Below are positions 9,994 through 18,272 of a DNA stretch of 64,000 nt, one piece after another. Position 1 is the stretch's first letter. Every line of letters begins with the position of its first letter. Origin of the DNA: Shimia biformata (GTDB lineage Bacteria; Pseudomonadota; Alphaproteobacteria; Rhodobacterales; Rhodobacteraceae). A program made the position numbers and the translations under genes. The stretch spans positions 930,001-994,000 of the forward strand of contig NZ_JAFEJK010000001.1 of the NCBI RefSeq assembly GCF_016888515.1. The letters run 5' to 3'. The notes under the pieces were generated by a model that had not been told where the DNA came from, searched no databases, and saw nothing but the letters and a program-made list of their open reading frames with translations.

Positions 9994-10023
9994 AGGCTAA
10001 GGGGGTGGTGCCGATTCTGTCAA
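9994..10023 (-). promoter_or_regulatory. Predicted sigma-70 promoter of the dctPQM operon
   Basis: On the minus strand there is a perfect -35 TTGACA (10018-10023) and, 18 bases further, a -10-like TAGCCT (9994-9999). This would start transcription about 38 bases before the dctP ATG. The -10 is only a partial match. Confidence 0.55.
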
Positions 10024-10025
10024 AT

Positions 10026-10047
10026 AAAATGAATAGAGGTTCACTAT
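10026..10047. promoter_or_regulatory. Predicted operator 1 (AAAATGAA-N6-TTCA)
   Basis: AAAATGAA, a six-base spacer, then TTCA, lying two bases upstream of the dctP-side -35. The same half-sites and spacing recur at 10102-10123 beside the opposite promoter, which is the main reason to call it an operator. The right arm is imperfect here (TTCACTAT). Confidence 0.55.
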
Positions 10048-10101
10048 TTTCTGAAAATAACCATTAATAACATCATGGTAATGGATCGTTTTCACGCTCC
10101 A

Positions 10102-10123
10102 AAAATGAACTCAAATTCATTTT
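10102..10123. promoter_or_regulatory. Predicted operator 2 (AAAATGAA-N6-TTCATTTT)
   Basis: A perfect 8-base inverted repeat, AAAATGAA and TTCATTTT, separated by CTCAAA, ending two bases before the -35 of the plus-strand promoter. A further looser inverted repeat, CCATTA ... TAATGG at 10061-10084, lies midway between the two operators. Confidence 0.6.
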
Positions 10124-10125
10124 GC

Positions 10126-10155
10126 TTGACACCTGTCGCTGTGACTGACTAACTT
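10126..10155 (+). promoter_or_regulatory. Predicted sigma-70 promoter of the NTF2-like/aldehyde dehydrogenase operon
   Basis: Perfect -35 TTGACA (10126-10131), an 18-base spacer and TAACTT at 10150-10155. This leaves a leader of about 60 bases before the ATG at 10221. Confidence 0.6.
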
Positions 10156-10220
10156 TCTAGGCAAATCCCCAATCTGCAAAAGCGACTCGCATCGCAGATC
10201 GGAGGAAGGCGAAACAGAGG

Positions 10221-10910
10221 ATGACAGCGCATATGCCAGGCACCGGTTCGAATCCCAGATCGAGGAAGAAAGCCAAATCCGCGACTGTTCCCGGCGGGTT
10301 GCGTGTGTTGGATAATGCCACCTCGCAAGAAGCCGATGATATCGCGCAGGTGCCAGCGCCCGAGCCGCACCCCATGACGGCTGTCAGGTCGCGGGTCGTT
10401 GCAAATCCGATTGAACAGGCGGCGGAAGACATCCGGCCGACCGGCGCCTCTGGCAACGCTCCGCGCCTGGCCAACGGGTTCAAGATCGTCGAAAATCGTG
10501 CCTACCAGCGCAAACAGAAAATCGCGCGCGCACCGTTGACGGTGCCGGCGGACGACGAGATGGGACACAAGAAATTGTTTACCCGTTTCGAAGAGGCGTT
10601 CACCACGCGCGACATTGCGGCCCTTCGGGACTGCCTGTCACCTGCGTTTACCTGGAAACTGCCAAACGGTCAGGTGGTCTATGGTCGAGACGCCGCTCTG
10701 AATGAGATGGAGCGCCGTTTTGCCATGCCGAACGGCCCGAAATTCTCTGCCTCGGTCTGGCGGTTTCGCGGCAACACAGTGCTGCAAACCTATGATGTGG
10801 AATACTGCGGCCCAGACGGTCGCTGGCGCCAGTCCCAGGGGTTTGACCTTTACGAGATCGGCGACGGGCTGATCACCCTGAAAGATGCTTACTGGAAGAT
10901 GATCCCCTGA
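10221..10910 (+). CDS. NTF2/SnoaL-like domain protein with long N-terminal extension
   Basis: A 229-residue protein. Residues ~114-229 look like an NTF2/SnoaL cone fold: KKLFTRFEEAFTTRDIAALRDCLSPAFTW, then NGQVVYGRDAALNEMERRF, then alternating beta strands, the plan of ketosteroid-isomerase-type domains. Residues 1-110 are rich in Pro, Ala, Arg and Lys and look disordered. The ATG at 10221 has GGAGGAAGG 12 bases upstream and sits behind the predicted promoter; a start at 10560 would give just the NTF2 domain but lacks a ribosome site. It opens the operon with the nitroreductase-like and aldehyde dehydrogenase genes. Enzyme or binding role unknown. Confidence 0.7.
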   Translation: MTAHMPGTGSNPRSRKKAKSATVPGGLRVLDNATSQEADDIAQVPAPEPHPMTAVRSRVVANPIEQAAEDIRPTGASGNAPRLANGFKIVENRAYQRKQKIARAPLTVPADDEMGHKKLFTRFEEAFTTRDIAALRDCLSPAFTWKLPNGQVVYGRDAALNEMERRFAMPNGPKFSASVWRFRGNTVLQTYDVEYCGPDGRWRQSQGFDLYEIGDGLITLKDAYWKMIP

Positions 10911-10932
10911 CAAACAGGGGTGGGAGGACGAC

Positions 10933-11169
10933 ATGAAAATCGATTCAGCTGCGGGCGAGTTCTCGTTCGACCTGGAAAAATTGGATTTGCGGGAAGACGG
11001 TATCGTGCTGACCGGCAAGATGGGTGTCTGGGAAGCCGAGACCACCATGACGGACGCCGACTTGCGCCGGATCGTGGGTATGGTCCTGCGCAAACCCGGT
11101 GCGTGGGGCTATCTGTTTGGCCTTTTGTTCAGTGTGCGCCGTGACGTGGCGCGGGGGGGCGGGCAATGA
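10933..11169 (+). CDS. Small conserved protein of unknown function
   Basis: A 78-residue protein I do not recognise. The N-terminal half alternates charged and hydrophobic residues and may be a small beta sheet; residues ~40-72 are helical with a hydrophobic patch (GAWGYLFGLLFSV) that could contact a membrane or partner. It has a good ribosome site (GGGAGGACGAC) and its stop overlaps the start of the next gene by four bases, which supports it as a real, translationally coupled gene. Confidence 0.65.
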   Translation: MKIDSAAGEFSFDLEKLDLREDGIVLTGKMGVWEAETTMTDADLRRIVGMVLRKPGAWGYLFGLLFSVRRDVARGGGQ

Positions 11170-12506
11170 GCGCCCGCAAACCCGAGGGCCTGCCGCCGCA
11201 GGCGCAGGCGGCGTGGGATTTTCCGCTGTTTGACGCCATCATGGGGCGGCGGTCCCGGCGGTTCGGGCTGGGCATGGAGATGACGTCCGGCCCGTTTCAG
11301 CACAAATCTGAATACGATCCCTATCCCCTCAGTGATCTGGAAACCGCCATGCTGGTCGGCGCCGCCACCGCCACAACCGGCCCCATCCTGGCCGAAACCA
11401 ATCTGCCCGGCGCGATGGTGAAAACCATCGGCAAACCTTACCCCTCGGCAATGGGGTCACACCGCTCGCGGTTGTTTTTCACAAATGACGACGGCGTGTT
11501 CGTGGTCAAGGCGGATCAGGCCAAGATGAGCAAGATGCGCGAATACGAAAACGCCGATGACCGCAACAAGCTGTTGGGGTTTTACGACGAGTTCGTCGAG
11601 AAGATCGACGATGGGCGCATGGACCTGCCGCCTTCTGAGCCTGGTATATGGCCGCATAACCAATGGGTTACGAATATGCCCGGCACCACGATCTTCATGC
11701 CTGTGATCGACGTGACCAAGGATATCATCAAGCTGATGATCAACCTGTGTGACGGCAAGGCCGGGCGCTATGCTCAGAACACTGGTGGCTATTACATCGT
11801 TGATGACCGCAACGGCATGCGGCCCTGCGGAAACCAGAAATGGGTCGACAATGGCCTGTTGAACAAACGCAAGGTCATGACCCTGTCTCGGCTGGAAAAG
11901 CTGTTGTCGGACGGGATGCTCGCCGAGGGTGCTTTCATGGGGCAGCTCATGGCGCTGACACTTCAGGCGACGGGCTTGGGCGGCTGGGTCTATGGTGGGT
12001 TTTCCTCGACTGTGGTGCTGGGCGGGACACCTGCCTGTCGCGGCCTTGGCTTCCGCTTCATCCAGTCCAAGTCCGACCCGTTCCCGATCCCGGTCGGGCG
12101 CGACGGCGTGTTCGAAGCCTATTGCCCGCCATACTATGCCAACATGTCCGATGCGGTTGATGCGGCGCTTGAAGGCGCGCTTCAGACCATGGACGAGTGG
12201 GAAGCCAAGGGCATGGTCAAACCCCATACGGCGCCCAACGCCGAATTTGACGCCGCTACTATCCCGGCCAGTCCCGAAGGCATCCAGTGCGTCAAGGACA
12301 TGTGCCAGTATATCTTTGATACCTATGGCAAGTTCCCGGCGACGGTGGACCCGATCCAGATGACCCTGTTCATTCAGGCGCATCACCTCGATCTCGACTT
12401 CTACGACAAGCATATGAAGCCGGGGTCCTACCTTGACACCCACAAGAACCACTTCCGCGACTGGCACGGCAACGACGGCCCCAAGAAGCGCAGCAAGGAG
12501 ACCTGA
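11166..12506 (+). CDS. Nitroreductase-like protein of unknown function
   Basis: A 446-residue protein without signal peptide. The start resembles flavin-dependent nitroreductases: FDAIMGRRSRRFGLG at about 22-36, followed by PLSDLETAMLVGAATATTG (about 55-73), and later LTLQATGLGGWVYGG (about 260-274), the pattern of FMN-binding helices in that fold. The protein is about twice the length of simple nitroreductases and keeps several cysteines (for example CQYIF and CRGLGF). It sits between a small protein (overlap) and an aldehyde dehydrogenase (one-base gap), so a redox step on the TRAP-imported substrate is plausible. The nitroreductase assignment is a pattern reading, not a database hit. Confidence 0.6.
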   Translation: MSARKPEGLPPQAQAAWDFPLFDAIMGRRSRRFGLGMEMTSGPFQHKSEYDPYPLSDLETAMLVGAATATTGPILAETNLPGAMVKTIGKPYPSAMGSHRSRLFFTNDDGVFVVKADQAKMSKMREYENADDRNKLLGFYDEFVEKIDDGRMDLPPSEPGIWPHNQWVTNMPGTTIFMPVIDVTKDIIKLMINLCDGKAGRYAQNTGGYYIVDDRNGMRPCGNQKWVDNGLLNKRKVMTLSRLEKLLSDGMLAEGAFMGQLMALTLQATGLGGWVYGGFSSTVVLGGTPACRGLGFRFIQSKSDPFPIPVGRDGVFEAYCPPYYANMSDAVDAALEGALQTMDEWEAKGMVKPHTAPNAEFDAATIPASPEGIQCVKDMCQYIFDTYGKFPATVDPIQMTLFIQAHHLDLDFYDKHMKPGSYLDTHKNHFRDWHGNDGPKKRSKET

Positions 12507-12507
12507 C

Positions 12508-13923
12508 ATGGACCCGTTTCGCCTGATTATCGACGGCAAGAAAGTGCCCACAAAACAATGTTTCGAGGTGCTGAACCCGGCCACGGAAAAGGTTGCCGGG
12601 CTGGCCCCGCTGGCCACCAAGGACCAGCTTGAAGACGCGGTGCGTGCCGCCCGCGTCGCGCAGAAAAGCTGGGAAAAGGAAATCGAACGCAAACGTCAGA
12701 CCGCCTGCCGCCGTATCGCTGAGCGGATCGAGACCCATGCCGAGGAACTGGCCCAGCTTCTGACCGCCGAACAGGGCAAGCCCCTAGGCGGGCTTGGCTC
12801 ACGCTGGGAAATCGGCGGGGCAATCGCCTGGACGCAATACACCGCCAGCCTGTCGATGCCGCCCAAGGTTTTGCAGGACAACAACGAGGGCCGGGTCGAG
12901 CTGTTCCGCAAGCCGATTGGCGTCGTCGGTTCGATCCTGCCATGGAACTTCCCCGTCATGATCGCCATCTGGCATATCGTGCCAGCGGTTCTGGCGGGCA
13001 ATGCGGTGGTCTGCAAACCCTCGCCCTATACACCACTCACGACACTACGGCTGGTCGAACTGATGAACGAGGTTCTGCCACGCGGCGTGGTCAATTGCAT
13101 CACCGGCGACGATGATCTTGGCCCGCAGATGACCAGCCACCCGGACATCGGCAAGATCGTTTTCACCGGCTCCTGCTCAACGGGTAAGAAAATCTATGCG
13201 TCCGCAGCCGACACCATGAAGCGAATGACGCTGGAACTGGGCGGCAACGATGCCGGTATCGTCCTGCCCGACGTGGATCCGAAACAGATCGCCGAAGGGC
13301 TGTTCTGGGGTGCTTTCATCAATGGCGGCCAGACCTGCGCGGCGCTGAAACGGCTCTATGTGCATGACGATGTCTACGAGGACGTCTGCGAGGAGCTGGT
13401 CAAGTTCGCCCGCAAGATGCCCATGGGGGTCGGCACCGACGAGGCGGCCATGCTGGGGCCGGTGCAGAACCTGCGCCAATACGAGATCGTCAGCGACCTT
13501 GTTGCCGATGCGCGTGGCAAAGGGCGGGTGCTTCTGGGAGGTGATGCGCCTGTGCGGGGCGGCAAGAAAAAGGGCTATTTCTTCCCGCTCACCATCATTG
13601 CCGATCTCGACAATGGCGACCGGCTGGTCGACGAGGAACAATTCGGCCCCGCCCTGCCGATCATCCGCTTCCGCGACATCGACGAGGTGATCGAAAAGGC
13701 CAATGACAACCCCAATGGGTTGGGTGGATCAGTCTGGAGCCGCGATGTCACCACCGCCCGTCAGGTTGCTTCTCGCATGGAGTGCGGCTCGGTCTGGATC
13801 AACAAGCACGGTGCGATCCAGCCCAACGCCCCATTTGGCGGAGTCAAGCAATCCGGCGTTGGTGTCGAATTCGGCCAGGAAGGGCTTGAGGAATATACCG
13901 ACGTTCAGGTCGTGTTTTCCTGA
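12508..13923 (+). CDS. NAD(P)-dependent aldehyde dehydrogenase family protein
   Basis: A 471-residue aldehyde dehydrogenase. Landmarks: PWNF with Asn147, VVCKPS with Lys170, LELGGNDAG with the general base Glu243, and NGGQTCAALKR with the catalytic Cys277; the C-terminus has APFGGVKQSG. All catalytic positions are intact. The ATG at 12508 directly follows the previous stop and gives the standard N-terminus (FRLIIDGKKV). It would oxidise an aldehyde formed in the pathway to an acid or acyl product; the aldehyde is unknown. Confidence 0.92.
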   Translation: MDPFRLIIDGKKVPTKQCFEVLNPATEKVAGLAPLATKDQLEDAVRAARVAQKSWEKEIERKRQTACRRIAERIETHAEELAQLLTAEQGKPLGGLGSRWEIGGAIAWTQYTASLSMPPKVLQDNNEGRVELFRKPIGVVGSILPWNFPVMIAIWHIVPAVLAGNAVVCKPSPYTPLTTLRLVELMNEVLPRGVVNCITGDDDLGPQMTSHPDIGKIVFTGSCSTGKKIYASAADTMKRMTLELGGNDAGIVLPDVDPKQIAEGLFWGAFINGGQTCAALKRLYVHDDVYEDVCEELVKFARKMPMGVGTDEAAMLGPVQNLRQYEIVSDLVADARGKGRVLLGGDAPVRGGKKKGYFFPLTIIADLDNGDRLVDEEQFGPALPIIRFRDIDEVIEKANDNPNGLGGSVWSRDVTTARQVASRMECGSVWINKHGAIQPNAPFGGVKQSGVGVEFGQEGLEEYTDVQVVFS

Positions 13924-13935
13924 TCAGCTCTAGTC

Positions 13936-14682
13936 ATGCTGAGTTTTCTTGATCCCGGCATCGTGCCGCCCCTTCTGGTTGGCGCGGTGTTTGCCGCATC
14001 GCTTTTGCAGGCGGTGACAGGTATCGGTTTCGGCGTGATCGCCGGGCCGATCCTGCTTGTTACCATGGCCAGCGCCGGGGCGATCCAGGTGTCCATTGTC
14101 CTGAGCTTCCTGATCGCTCTGCTGCTTGCGCCGATCACCCTGCCACTTGTGAACTGGCGGCTGCTGCGCCCGCTTTTTGCAGGGGTCTGTCTTGGAACCC
14201 CAATTGGTGCCTTGGCCTACCTCAACCTGACGCTGGACAACCTCAAACTATTCGCGGCGGTGGTTGTTGGTGCGATGACGGTCATCGCGACCGGCGTTCT
14301 GGCACGCTACCCGTTCTTCCAGACCGACTCGGCGCGACGTCGTGGCGTCGTCGGCGTCTTCTGTGGAGTTCTCAACGCGGCGCTGGCGATGCCCGGGCCC
14401 CCGGTTGCGGCTTATGTGACCGCCATCAAGAGCGACCCGAACATCGTGCGCGCCACAACCCTGGTGACATTCCTTTTGTCCTATCCAATCGCGCTTGGAT
14501 TTCAGGCGCTGTTCGTTGGCGTGTCGGATACGCTGGCGCCAACAGTCACGGCCTTGGCGCTGCCGACGGTGGGCGGAACGCTGTCCGGCGTCATCATGGC
14601 TCGGATACTGAGGGCGCGGCATCTCAAGTGGTTGACGGTCTTGTTCCTCATGATCAGCACTCTCATGCTGGTCATGAAATAG
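13936..14682 (+). CDS. TauE/SafE-type sulfite exporter family membrane protein
   Basis: A 248-residue protein with eight to nine hydrophobic segments. The duplicated TauE motifs are visible: LQAVTGIGFGVIAGPILL near residues 23-40, and the second half with GVFCGVLNAALAMPGPPVAAYV near 134-155. These proteins export sulfite, sulfoacetate-like or other organic anions. It follows the aldehyde dehydrogenase by 12 bases, has no strong ribosome site of its own, and is probably the last gene of the operon. Substrate unknown; a sulfonate-related pathway is one possibility. Confidence 0.85.
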   Translation: MLSFLDPGIVPPLLVGAVFAASLLQAVTGIGFGVIAGPILLVTMASAGAIQVSIVLSFLIALLLAPITLPLVNWRLLRPLFAGVCLGTPIGALAYLNLTLDNLKLFAAVVVGAMTVIATGVLARYPFFQTDSARRRGVVGVFCGVLNAALAMPGPPVAAYVTAIKSDPNIVRATTLVTFLLSYPIALGFQALFVGVSDTLAPTVTALALPTVGGTLSGVIMARILRARHLKWLTVLFLMISTLMLVMK

Positions 14683-14821
14683 AACGACCATCGCGGCGTA
14701 GCTTTTGCTCCTAGTTATTTAGACAATCCGGCATCTTCCTCCCGTGTTCGGGGGGGGGCCGCTGTCAGTGAAAGGAACAGTCTCAGCGAACAGTGTATTC
14801 AACAAACCTCGGATCACTGTC

Positions 14822-14857
14822 TTACAAACAACAAAGGCGCCCGCGGGCGCCTTGTTT
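14822..14857 (-). terminator. Rho-independent terminator of tRNA-Pro
   Basis: A perfect 20-base palindrome centred on GGCGCCCGCGGGCGCC (14834-14853), followed on the minus strand by TTTGTTGTTTG. It may also stop plus-strand transcription coming from the TauE-type gene. Confidence 0.8.
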
Positions 14858-14860
14858 CAT

Positions 14861-14937
14861 TGGTCGGAGTGAGAGGATTCGAACCTCCGGCCCCTGCCTC
14901 CCGAAGACAGTGCTCTACCAGGCTGAGCTACACTCCG
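14861..14937 (-). tRNA. tRNA-Pro (anticodon CGG), CCA encoded
   Basis: A 77-base cloverleaf on the minus strand. The acceptor stem CGGAGTG pairs with CACTCCG, discriminator A, and CCA is encoded. The D arm is GCTCAGCCTGGTAGAGC. The anticodon stem is CTGTC/GGCAG with loop TTCGGGA, giving anticodon CGG, which reads proline CCG codons. The T loop is TTCGAAT. It has its own promoter-like sequence upstream and a terminator directly downstream. Confidence 0.96.
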
Positions 14938-14950
14938 ACCGTGTGGCGCG

Positions 14951-14979
14951 GGATTAGCTGGTGCGGCGGGGATTGGCAA
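14951..14979 (-). promoter_or_regulatory. Predicted promoter of tRNA-Pro
   Basis: On the minus strand TTGCCA (14974-14979), a 17-base spacer and TAATCC (14951-14956), ending 13 bases before the tRNA 5' end. Confidence 0.55.
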
Positions 14980-15005
14980 GATGTTTGTGGCAAATATTTG
15001 CGACG

Positions 15006-15983
15006 TCAGTCGTCCATCGTTTCATAGCCCCCGCGTCGCAGCATCGAGCTGACGCGCAGGGAAGATCCCGTTGCCTCGCGCGATCGCGAGCGCAGGACGG
15101 GCTTGTTCGCCGACGAACTGCCCTGACTTTCGCGGAACAGGATATAGAGACCACTCGCGATCACCACAGACGCGCCAACGATGGTAGCGGGGTCCAGTGT
15201 TTCGCCGAAAAATAGCGCGCCATAGAGGATGGCCCAGAGGATCTGGGAATACTGCATGGGCGCGACGATGACCGCCTCTCCGAACCGGTAGGCGCGGATC
15301 AGGCACAGCATGGCGACGAAGGAAAACGCCGCGATCAGCGCCATCAGGCCAAGATGCTGGATCGGCATGGGTTTGTAGACAAAGGGCAATGTCGCGCCGA
15401 GGACCAGGAAACTGACCAGCATCGGGTAAAGCATCAGCACCACGGCGCGTTCGTCCCGGCCGATCTTGCGCACCACGACCGAATTCGTCGCCCCACCCAT
15501 GGCACAGAACAGCGCGGCAAGGTGCCCCGCCCCCAGTTCCGCGGAGCCGGGGCGCAGGACGATCATCACGCCGCAAAGACCGACGATGACCGCAGCCCAG
15601 CGGCGCAGGCGCACCGTTTCACCCAGGATCGGGATCGACAGGACGGTGATCAGAAGCGGCGTGGCGAAGATGATGGCGTAAAACTGCGCAAGTGGCAGGT
15701 TGGCCACCGCGTAGAAACCCGCAGTTGCAGACACCAGCATCGCCAGGCACCGCAAGGCCAGCCACCAGGGATGGGCGGGGCGCACGTGGTCCTTTGTCGA
15801 GTCCCCGATCAGCATCAATGTCATCAGCGGGAAGCTGAGAAGGCCCGAGAAGAACAGAATTTGCATCGGCGCGTAAGACCCGCCCAGCGTCTTGATGAAC
15901 ACGTCATGGGCCGAGAAAATGCCAAAGGCGAGCAGCGCAAAAAGCGCGCCCTGGCTGTTTCCTTTTGCGGTGCTGGCTGTCAT
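15006..15983 (-). CDS. EamA/DMT family transporter
   Basis: A 325-residue inner-membrane protein with ten hydrophobic segments arranged as two EamA repeats (about residues 10-140 and 155-285); for example ALFALLAFGIFSAHDVFIKTLGG at the start and PMQYSQILWAILYGALFFGETLDP in the second repeat. The C-terminal ~40 residues are a basic, serine-rich cytoplasmic tail, longer than usual. These permeases move small metabolites or amino acids; the substrate is not predictable. It lies between the tRNA and leuB, all on the minus strand, but a strong terminator separates it from leuB. Confidence 0.88.
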   Translation of the reverse strand: MTASTAKGNSQGALFALLAFGIFSAHDVFIKTLGGSYAPMQILFFSGLLSFPLMTLMLIGDSTKDHVRPAHPWWLALRCLAMLVSATAGFYAVANLPLAQFYAIIFATPLLITVLSIPILGETVRLRRWAAVIVGLCGVMIVLRPGSAELGAGHLAALFCAMGGATNSVVVRKIGRDERAVVLMLYPMLVSFLVLGATLPFVYKPMPIQHLGLMALIAAFSFVAMLCLIRAYRFGEAVIVAPMQYSQILWAILYGALFFGETLDPATIVGASVVIASGLYILFRESQGSSSANKPVLRSRSREATGSSLRVSSMLRRGGYETMDD

Positions 15984-16063
15984 GCGAGATCACTTTCAAT
16001 GCAATGAGGCGACCCTTCCGCAATTTTTTGGGCAGGTAAAGGGCAGGGACGGGCTGGTGGGAC

Positions 16064-16099
16064 AAAAAAGGCGCGAGGGTCGAAGCCTCGCGCCTTTTT
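16064..16099 (-). terminator. Rho-independent terminator after leuB
   Basis: Inverted repeat AAGGCGCGAGG / CCTCGCGCCTT with a short loop, flanked by A and T runs on both strands (16064-16099). It stands directly downstream of the leuB stop and could act in both directions. Confidence 0.88.
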
Positions 16100-16120
16100 C
16101 CGATTGCTGTGACGGGGCGC

Positions 16121-17227
16121 TCAGAGGCTGGCGTCAAGTGCTTTCAGGATCGCGTCGCCCATGCCCGAGGTCGAGACTGGTTCAACCCCTTCTTCGCCTA
16201 GAAGGTCGGCGGTGCGATAGCCATCGGCCAGCACCGCTTCGATGGCCTGTTCAAGACGTGTCGCCTCGTCGCCGGCATCGAAGGAATAGCGCAGCGCCAT
16301 GGCGAAGCTGAGGATACAGGCGATCGGGTTCGCCTTGCCTTGACCGGCAATGTCGGGCGCCGAGCCATGCACGGGCTCATAAAGCGCCATCGGGCGGCCG
16401 TTTTCGCGCGGCGCACCAAGGCTGGCCGAAGGCAGCATGCCAAGCGAACCTGTCAGCATCGCCGCGGCATCCGACAGAAGATCGCCGAACAGGTTGTCGG
16501 TGACGATCACGTCGAACTGCTTGGGCCAGCGGCACAGCTGCATCGCACCGGCATCGGCATACATGTGGCTGAGTTCTACATCCGGGTATTCGGCCTGATG
16601 CACCTCGGTCACGACATCGCGCCACAGGATGCCCGACTCCATGACGTTGGCCTTCTCCATCGAGCAGACCTTGTTGCCACGGCGGCGGGCCAGTTCGAAT
16701 GCAGAACGTGCAACGCGGGCGATCTCGGACTCGGTATAACGCTGGGTGTTGATGCCCACGCGTTCGTTGCCTTCCTCGATGATGCCGCGCGGTTCTCCGA
16801 AATAGATACCCGAGGTCAGTTCGCGGACGATCACGATGTCCAGCCCGGCGACCACATCCTTTTTCAGGGACGAGAAGTCGGCCAGCGCGTCAAAACATTG
16901 GGCGGGACGCAGGTTGGCGTAAAGGTCCATTTCCTTGCGCAGGCGCAGCAGGCCGCGTTCGGGTTTGACCGAGAAATCAAGCTGATCGTATTTCGGGCCG
17001 CCAACGGCCCCCAGAAGCACCGCGTCGACAGACAGCGCCTTGGCCATCGTGTCGTCATGCAGGGGTGTGCCGTGCTTGTCATAAGCGCAGCCGCCGACAA
17101 GGTCTTCGCTCACGTCAAATTTCAGGCCGCGCTTGTCGCCGAACCAGTCAATGACACGGCGCACCTCGGCCATGACCTCTGGGCCGATCCCGTCACCGGG
17201 CAGGATGAGAAGCGAAGGGTTGCTCAT
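16121..17227 (-). CDS. leuB: 3-isopropylmalate dehydrogenase
   Basis: A 368-residue cytoplasmic enzyme of leucine synthesis, oxidatively decarboxylating 3-isopropylmalate with NAD+. Landmarks: [10 protein letters not shown] at 9-18, the arginines of [16 protein letters not shown] near 95-110, [14 protein letters not shown] near 135, the KANVMESG segment with catalytic Lys, and [24 protein letters not shown] with the Mg-binding aspartates. GAGGACATCCGC precedes the ATG. It is on the same strand as leuC/leuD but separated from them by about 4 kb of unrelated genes. Confidence 0.96.
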   Translation of the reverse strand: MSNPSLLILPGDGIGPEVMAEVRRVIDWFGDKRGLKFDVSEDLVGGCAYDKHGTPLHDDTMAKALSVDAVLLGAVGGPKYDQLDFSVKPERGLLRLRKEMDLYANLRPAQCFDALADFSSLKKDVVAGLDIVIVRELTSGIYFGEPRGIIEEGNERVGINTQRYTESEIARVARSAFELARRRGNKVCSMEKANVMESGILWRDVVTEVHQAEYPDVELSHMYADAGAMQLCRWPKQFDVIVTDNLFGDLLSDAAAMLTGSLGMLPSASLGAPRENGRPMALYEPVHGSAPDIAGQGKANPIACILSFAMALRYSFDAGDEATRLEQAIEAVLADGYRTADLLGEEGVEPVSTSGMGDAILKALDASL

Positions 17228-17282
17228 GCGGATGTCCTCGTTTGATTGCTTGGCTCTGCCCTAGCGTTAGGATCAGGAAAGA

Positions 17283-18167
17283 TCAAGGAAGTGGCGCACG
17301 GAATCCGGCGGTCAGAGCGTCCCAGACAAGCTGAATGCGGGGGCTGTGGCGGATTGCTTGCGGCGCGGCCAACCAAAGCGGCAGCGACGGCAGGGGAAAG
17401 TCGCGCAGGATGCGGACAACACGCGGTTCTGCGTCGCCAATGGCGGTCTGCATCCCTCCGATGCCACAGCCCGCAACGACAAGGTGCCAGAATGCTGCCT
17501 GATCGTCGCAGCGCACGGGGAAGAAGTCGCGCGTGACCTCAAGGCCGACCTCTTTCATCGTACGGATCATCAACGCGCTGCGGTCGAAGCCGACGATCTC
17601 GTGATCCATGAAATCCGTCAGGGTTTGCGGTGTTCCCCGGCGTGCCAGATAGTCATGCGATGCATAAAGCCCGATTTCCTGGTCGGCGACATGGGCTGTG
17701 ACAATGTCCAGCTGGGTCGGACGGAACATACGTATGGCGATGTCCGCTTCACGGAACAGCAGGTTCTCGGGCAGATCCGAGGGCACAAGCTCGATCTGGA
17801 TGCCGGGATGTGTGGTGCGCAGCCGCGCCAGGATAGGCGGCAGAAGGAAATGCGACACCACCACCGAGGCGGTAATACGTACGGTGCCCGTGGTGCCCGC
17901 GCTTTGGCCTTCCGCGGCAAGTTCCAGCGCCTTGGCCGCGGTCTGCATGTCGCGCGCCTTGTCCAGCAGTGTGATCCCTTCCGGTGTCAGGCTTTGGCCG
18001 TGGCTTTCGCGCTGAAACAGATCGAGACCCAGCACCGCTTCCAATTCGCGGATGTGGCGGCCGATGGTTGGCTGGCTGATCCCGATGTCTCGTGCAGCGG
18101 CCGAGAACGAGCCGTGTTCGGCGACAGCAAGAAAGCTGCGGATCAGGGACCAATCAGGGGATGCCAT
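17283..18167 (-). CDS. LysR family transcriptional regulator
   Basis: A 294-residue regulator. The N-terminal winged helix-turn-helix is clear: FLAVAEHGSFSAAARDIGISQPTIGRHIRELEAVLGLDLFQR (about residues 12-53). Residues ~90-290 form the periplasmic-binding-like effector domain. It is divergent from the epimerase-like gene, separated by 105 bases, the usual LysR arrangement, so that gene is its likely target. Effector unknown. Confidence 0.92.
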   Translation of the reverse strand: MASPDWSLIRSFLAVAEHGSFSAAARDIGISQPTIGRHIRELEAVLGLDLFQRESHGQSLTPEGITLLDKARDMQTAAKALELAAEGQSAGTTGTVRITASVVVSHFLLPPILARLRTTHPGIQIELVPSDLPENLLFREADIAIRMFRPTQLDIVTAHVADQEIGLYASHDYLARRGTPQTLTDFMDHEIVGFDRSALMIRTMKEVGLEVTRDFFPVRCDDQAAFWHLVVAGCGIGGMQTAIGDAEPRVVRILRDFPLPSLPLWLAAPQAIRHSPRIQLVWDALTAGFRAPLP

Positions 18168-18272
18168 GATTTGCCTCTAAATAAATGAATGTTCGATCAA
18201 GGATTTTGACGAATATTGCAACAAATGTGAATGGGGTAGCGTTGTGGCATCACGATCAACGGAGGATGTGAC
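18168..18272. promoter_or_regulatory. Divergent LysR/epimerase control region
   Basis: AT-richer than its surroundings. It contains TTG...CAA dyad-like sequence at 18206-18221 (TTGACGAATATTGCAA), a possible LysR site, and a GGAGG ribosome site for the plus-strand gene. I cannot assign -35/-10 elements with confidence. Confidence 0.35.

Noticed and set aside
14750-14758. Run of nine G
   Set aside because: A simple homopolymer between the TauE-type gene and the tRNA terminator; no gene or regulatory structure depends on it.
14861-14937. tRNA-Pro as an integration site with a genomic island beside it
   Set aside because: No integrase and no repeated tRNA 3' end nearby; genes on both sides look like core chromosome.
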